A model generated the notes under the pieces. The model saw only the letters and a program-made list of their open reading frames with translations. It was not told the origin of the DNA and ran no database searches. Both the position numbers and the translations under genes were made by a program. From assembly GCA_037179385.1 (NCBI GenBank), contig CM074189.1, positions 26,597,648 to 26,661,647 of the forward strand: a DNA stretch of 64,000 bases, given 5' to 3'. Positions 59,031 to 64,000 of the stretch are shown piece by piece; positions within the stretch are counted from its first letter, which is position 1, and every line of letters begins with the position of its first letter. The DNA comes from Holothuria scabra (taxonomy: Eukaryota; Echinodermata; Holothuroidea; Aspidochirotida; Holothuriidae).

Positions 59031-60047
59031 AAGCAGACACACTGCCATGACAACATCAACTTGCTGAGTCAAAAATATCTTTAAAATTGGTTGGTTTACA
59101 AGAGCCTTACAATTAACCCTTTGTCATTGTTGCATGACACACACTTGAATGACTTTCATCAATTCTGGTCTAGGACATTCTTTGTTGAACTATGTTCTTA
59201 TACTAAAAGATGACTTTGCGGGAGTATTTTAACCTGGAGGCTTCACACTTCCACTCAGATTAATATTTGAGTACTACTACAGAGTAATCTTGAGTATCTG
59301 AAGGATAGTCTTTATGTTTGCAAAGGAGTGATTAAACAAATGCAAGTTCTATTTTAGTCAACACATATGGTTGCTGCATTTTTGGTTTCCCGAAAGGGAA
59401 ATCCTTTGGACTCATGCAGACTACACTTTTGCAAAACATGTGTAGGATCGTGCATTTTAGTGTTGGCTTAAGCTATGGTTTGTAAGCTCAACAATTGAGA
59501 ATTATTTCTTTGTTTTGTTTTGTTTTTAGTAGAATAGTACCAAGCCAAAGCCTGTCTTCATTTTGGATGATTGAGGTTGCTGTTGCTAAGGTAGATCATT
59601 TTTAAGAGGGACATCTGTGTGAATGGTATTGCTGGACACTTAATTCACCAAATATATATTGCAATGTTTGCCTGTTTGTTTCTTTTTGAAAAAATACCGT
59701 GACTTTCATCGGGTATATTTATAATTTCTGATTGCATAATTGCATAAACATCAAATTTCGTCTAGAAAATATTTCCCCATGAGGCCGTCTGAAATATGTG
59801 TATCTTCTGTAAAATGTAGTAATCTTGAAAAAGCTGTGTTTTACTATTACAGTGGTTGTAGATTACTTGACAGCAGGGCATAGTCAAATATTGTCATGTT
59901 TTCACAAAGTGACTGACATTTATACATCAGTACTTTGTAAACATTTTTCTTAGAATTATAATTTTAATACTACTCGTTATCCATGGTAAAAGGTACTTCG
60001 ATGCTCTCGCTAAGAATTGTGAGGTTTTTTAGTTCAAGATACAGCTT

Positions 60048-60455
60048 TACTCCCTATATTTTAAGTGGAAGGCATTGTAACCTCTGAAAGGTCACACGTC
60101 CTGCCTGCTTTTCGACCGCAGTTACGTAATATAGCATGCACAATACATGCATTCGGGTCAGTTAGCGATTGCGACCTTATAGCAACAGAGAGCAAAGTAA
60201 AATATTACCTTGTTTCTTGCATGGAGGCTAACATTTATTTTGATTTATACATCAATACTTCCACAAAATATTGTTTTAAATCATTTTTAAAGATTAGTCT
60301 TCCATTTGCAAACTTCAAAAATACCTTCAGTACAAATTGTTAGAAACTTTTTAGCCAACATACACTCTTTACTCCCTATAATTTAAGTAGAAGACACCTG
60401 GACTTCATAAAAGGTCACTTTTCCGGTCGACCTTTCTATTCTTTATCGCAGTAAC
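60048..60455. repeat. Two diverged copies of an ~80-bp segment
   Basis: TTTACTCCCTATATTTTAAGT (60,049) and TTTACTCCCTATAATTTAAGT (60,368) are followed by related AAAGGTCAC and GCAGTTACG/GCAGTAACA motifs about 320 bases apart. Confidence 0.6.
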
Positions 60456-61471
60456 AACACATGCGTGACTTTCGTTGAATCATTTTGTCACATCACTTCA
60501 ACCGGATCGTAGTAGTGTATAGGGTATTACTGAGTCTCACTCCCTATTTTCACAGCTTGAAATTTGACCATAAGAAAAGCTTTGCAATTAGGCTACTGAA
60601 GGTTGTTTGGACTGCCCACTTCTAAAGAAATATTTCTCCCTTCTTTCAGGAAATTTTTCCTACTTAGGTTCTGATCTTAAGAATCAATTCTCATGACTTT
60701 TCCAGGACCAATCAAAGACTGTACAAGACTTTCAAGTTCCTCTTTTCAAGAAACAAACAGTTTTCAATCAAACAGCTAATTTTGAGAAGAAAATAGAACT
60801 AAATCCTGATGAACACCACGTATGAGAATGGAACAACTTTACTTGACGAAAATGTCTATGACTTTTCCAGGACCTACTACAATGTCCTTGAATTTGTGAC
60901 TTCACCACACCTTCAAATAATTTTCCAAATTTTCTGGACTTTTTGAGGCATTTTTCAATGATTCAAGAAACCTTCCATAAAGGACTTGGACTTATTTTTT
61001 TCACTAAATATCATCACTTGATTTGTCAATAACCCATGCAGCTATTACTAAGACTAAGCTCAGCTGGTATTTTCCTGGCATTTAAAAGATTGGATTTTTT
61101 ATATAAAAATTCAGTGATGCATAATACCGACAGTGAAAGAGAATTGTTGAATTTCAGGCCAAAGGTCCTGTCATGCTCCTTTTAACCCACCATATTCATC
61201 AAAAGGGGTCCCTCTAAATGCTATTCTCTGCATGAGACTGTCTGACGCAAAGTAACAATCAATCGCCGGTGGGTAAATTAAATACAAATGTCTAGCCATT
61301 GTCCGAAGTCTGACAAGGGCCACTGAACTTGGATTCACGCATCTTTAACTCAACACTAAACAACAGATGAACACAGATGAGGAACAAATGGACACGTCAT
61401 GCACTGCTGAAAATGACGAATTTGTAAACCATTACACCGGAAATAATTAATAAAAGAGCAGGGCTGCTTAC

Positions 61472-61771
61472 ATTTGATGTCCAGAATCTCAGATGATGAC
61501 AAGTTTTCATATTCTGCTACAAGACATTTCAGCTCTCTTTGATTGTACTCTGGTGTTGGATAAAATCTTAGGATACTTGAGGTGGTGAAACGGCCGTTTG
61601 CATAATGAAACTCTCCCTGCGATGCATTTGCTGTGACATCTACCCTGTCATCAATCATCCAACGCAGGTTCGGGGCTGGGAAACCATTGTGTGCAGAGCA
61701 GGAAAACCGTACCTCTTCACCTTCTCTTATAACAGGTGGGAGATCGATCATTTGCGGGGTGTCTGGAGGAC
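61472..61771 (-). CDS. Exon A: C2-type Ig domain of IgSF receptor
   Basis: This 300-base, phase 1-1 exon has a TTTTGCAG acceptor and a GTAAGC donor. It encodes one Ig domain of about 100 residues. The first core cysteine lies in RFSCSAHNGFPAPNLRW with the core Trp 12 residues later, and the second lies in RELKCLVAE near the end. The motif G-x-P-A-P-x-L-x-W and the strand TTSSILRFYPTPEYNQRELKC resemble the C2-set_2 (CD80-like) domains of nephrin, CADM and MCAM. Potential N-glycosylation sites are NAS and NLS. It is the most N-terminal exon in the window. It begins GPPDTPQMIDLPP, an inter-domain linker, so at least one more upstream exon is needed for the signal peptide. Confidence 0.87.
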
Positions 61772-62026
61772 CTGCAAAATTAAAACAAACATCACTTTTT
61801 AAGCTGAAATTCACTCAATTTATACATAGCCTAACTGTAAGACGTTATTAGCTTCTGGGGATAATTTTACAAAACTTCCTGAACCCTGGCTGTGATTTGT
61901 ATTACATCAGCCAAAAATTTACCTTCCTGCAGTTTACAAGTATAGCCAAGGTAATTCATCTCAATACTAACATGAGCTGGCAAAGAACTCATCAAGGTGA
62001 GAGTAGCTGTTTTCTTTAAAATTTAC

Positions 62027-62110
62027 TCCTCAGTACCTTAAAGAGGTAGAAGAATTTCCTCAGTATACCTCAATGAGGTAGAATTTCCTCAGTACTTGGC
62101 TGGTATAGAA
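62027..62110. repeat. Three tandem ~29-bp units
   Basis: TCCTCAGTA followed by a variable centre and GGTAGAATT or GGTATAGAATT occurs three times, with unit lengths of about 31, 29 and 27 bases. Confidence 0.7.
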
Positions 62111-63847
62111 TTATCTCACTCTTAGTTTGTGACATTGGATAGCATAGGATTATTTCATATTGGTCTGTGATAGTACAGATATATATCTCAAAACCTGACT
62201 TGAGACAATCCATACCTGGTACCACAGTCAGGATTATACCCCACTGAATGAAGTTATCCCAATTACAACACATTTAAACATAATAACCTTTCACAGAGAA
62301 ACGCAGTTACTGTTGGAAGCAATTAGGTTCCCATACTTTTGAAATACTAAATCCATGACTTTTTTCAGACCATTTTTTTTTTCAGACTGTAACATGGACA
62401 TTTTTACAAATAATTACCAAGCAAACAGAAGAAAACAAAATAGCCTCTATTGTATGAGCTTACCCAGATTGAACACCACTCTAAACATGGTTACAACTTC
62501 ACACACTGTGCATGAGTTTTTCAATTTCAAATCCAATTTTTCCAAACCAAGGGCAAAAATTCAATGGATGATTTAGACAATGGAAAAAAAAATTTCCAGA
62601 AGTCTTTCATTCATTACAACAATGAGGGAACTCTGTGAAAAGCATTTTGCAGCAAAACTTCTATCATTTCAAAAAAAGGCTCCTTAGGACAAGGCCATTT
62701 CAAAGCTAAGCTCCTGGTCTGAGATTCTTTTGAAGGAGTCAGTGATGTATTTATACTATGACCACCTGTAGAGCAGTGGTCCTTGAACCAGCTGGTTTCT
62801 GTTGGCGACTACTAGCTACAGCTTTGAAACTATTTCACAGCTAAAGACTTTCTTAAGAATGAAATCATTTAATTTAGCGTGGCCACCTGTTGAGCAGCTA
62901 TTATTGAAAAAGGTTTCTATTTGAGAGCCACTTTCATGAGATATCATAAAATGGTGCTAATATGAGTATAAACCAATGGATAATTATAAAATAAGTTTGA
63001 GGAAAAAGTTGCACAAAACAAGAATTTGGGAAACATCAATTACCACAACAGACTGAAAACTTCACCATGGGGGTTAATTACAAGTATGTAAGGAAAAGCT
63101 TAAGGGTCAATTAGGTGCCCTTGACTTCAAAAATTGCACATACATGGTTGCATTTGCACTAGACTGGGATCTAACCACCTGACTTTATCAATAGATCAAA
63201 TAGCATGCGCGGCTCTATCCTTACGCATTCACTCCATAAAGCAATTCTGCAACTTGAAACTAGTCTACATCATAACTTGGATGATAGTGTCATAAGACTT
63301 CCTAATTTTTTATGATAGAAAATATGGGTCACCAGCAACACCACAAACACCTGTGACCTTCTTTGATTACAATGAACATGGCATTTAAAACTGCCCGAAT
63401 TTTGGGCTTTAAACAGGGTGGAAGTTCAGACACGGACTTGAGTTAACCTCCGTTCCCACATTACCCAGGCACAAGGAACGGCTGTGGTACCTCAGCTAGG
63501 GACATGAGACCCCAGTCAAATTAAGGTGCCTATAATACTCAATCAAGCGAGACTGAAATTCTTTTACACCTCAGAGTGTGTAAAGGAAGACAGTTTATTT
63601 GTTCTCACAGTATTACAAGTGAGAGTTCTAGCTTTGACCTACAAACATTTACCTGCTGAGAAAGGCCCACAGGAACACTAAGACAATAAACATTACTCCA
63701 CTGGGAGCAGTGATTCACAGATACTTAAACTTGGCACACAGTACCTATACTTCCCACTGACTGCACTTCTAAATCAGGATATTTATTACAATTCTTTAAC
63801 CGACAATGAATCCTCACTTTGTATTAGATCTCTGCTGGAATGTGAAC

Positions 63848-64000
63848 TTGTAGTAGTGTGCTATACCCCCTACTACTGGGAGTACATTGTATACTGTACA
63901 GGATACTACAAGGGGTAATTTGTATGCTGTACAGTGCTGTGAGGGGGGGGCGAGACACTGTATACTGCATAACCTTCTACGGGGGGTGGGGGAGGGAGTA
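63848..64000. repeat. Degenerate G-rich tandem array at the window edge
   Basis: GTATACTGTACA, GTATGCTGTACA and GTATACTGCATA recur at 33-38-base spacing, alternating with G-rich tracts. The array continues beyond the window. Confidence 0.6.

Larger units (their letters stand above)
54911..61471 (-). other. Intron A-B (6.6 kb)
   Basis: This intron contains the 24-bp minisatellite (55,141-55,560), two TTAA MITE copies in direct orientation (56,273 and 56,687), one piggyBac-type MITE (58,202), CAA/CCA-rich and CAGA-rich simple repeats, and a diverged repeat pair near 60,050 and 60,370. No additional Ig exon was recognised. Confidence 0.7.
5355..61771 (-). other. Ig superfamily transmembrane receptor gene, 5'-incomplete (whole locus)
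   Basis: Ten exons on the minus strand join into one open frame of 2,121 bases (707 codons). The predicted order is Ig, Ig-like, Ig, Ig, FN3, microexon, FN3-like, transmembrane helix and cytoplasmic tail. Every ectodomain exon begins at codon position 2 and ends after codon position 1, the phase 1-1 pattern typical of shuffled extracellular domains. Codons rebuilt across the junctions give inter-domain linkers usual for this superfamily (DIKYCP, DIHYQP, VMYAPI). Known family members with Ig then FN3 then a single helix (nephrin, Echinoid, NCAM) act in cell-cell adhesion and recognition. Which of these is the closest relative cannot be decided here. The start codon and signal peptide lie beyond the right edge, and the stop codon was not found. 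Confidence 0.85.
61772..64000. other. Upstream intron or flank; no exon seen
   Basis: No further exon of the receptor could be recognised. Since exon A starts in phase 1 within an inter-domain linker, this stretch should be intron. It holds a three-unit short repeat at 62,027-62,110, a fragment related to the repeat around 41,275-42,430 (about 63,330-63,500) and a degenerate G-rich tandem array running off the right edge. Confidence 0.6.

Overview
The window is AT-rich eukaryotic genomic DNA. It is dominated by one large, intron-rich gene on the minus strand and by many nested, mostly non-autonomous transposable elements. Short exons separated by introns of 2-13 kb, several MITE families, tRNA-derived SINEs and a CR1/L2-type LINE tail suggest an invertebrate animal genome. 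An echinoderm-like deuterostome is my best guess, from the general look only. I see no bacterial-style genes, no rRNA and no free-standing tRNA gene.

The gene runs from about 61,771 down to at least 5,355 on the minus strand. Ten exons can be placed. In transcript order they encode four immunoglobulin-like domains (61,472-61,771; 54,596-54,910; 50,506-50,811; 36,791-37,111), a fibronectin type III domain (25,822-26,106), a probable 21-base microexon (20,753-20,773) and a second FN3-like, cysteine-containing domain (14,930-15,190). They then encode a transmembrane exon (12,019-12,181) and two cytoplasmic-tail exons (9,931-10,010; 5,355-5,423). All ectodomain exons are phase 1-1, and the joined reading frame stays open for 2,121 bases (707 codons). 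The product is a type I cell-surface adhesion or recognition receptor of the Ig superfamily, broadly nephrin/Echinoid/NCAM-like in architecture. The signal peptide and any further N-terminal domains lie beyond position 64,000. The final coding exon and 3' UTR were not identified.

The introns hold the rest. The C-D and D-E introns are densest. A 5.46-kb hAT-like element (28,789-34,245, perfect 8-bp target duplication) carries minisatellite arms in inverted orientation. One arm is split by a second hAT-like element (31,307-32,966), which itself contains a TTAA-flanked MITE. A third hAT-like element (41,384-42,154) also has a perfect 8-bp duplication. Other families are a ~300-bp TTAA MITE (seven copies), a piggyBac-type MITE with CCCTTTACCG ends (three copies), a Harbinger-like element (18,372-20,193), a Tc1/mariner-like palindromic MITE, a tRNA-SINE family (about six substantial copies plus fragments) and a second SINE type. 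A 24-bp minisatellite at 55,141-55,560 stays in perfect register, and there are several degenerate tandem arrays.

I found no clearly new enzymatic or defence system. The most unusual items are the nested hAT/minisatellite foldback, the indel-free 24-bp array beside an exon, the candidate microexon between the FN3 domains, and an atypical eight-cysteine Ig-like domain.
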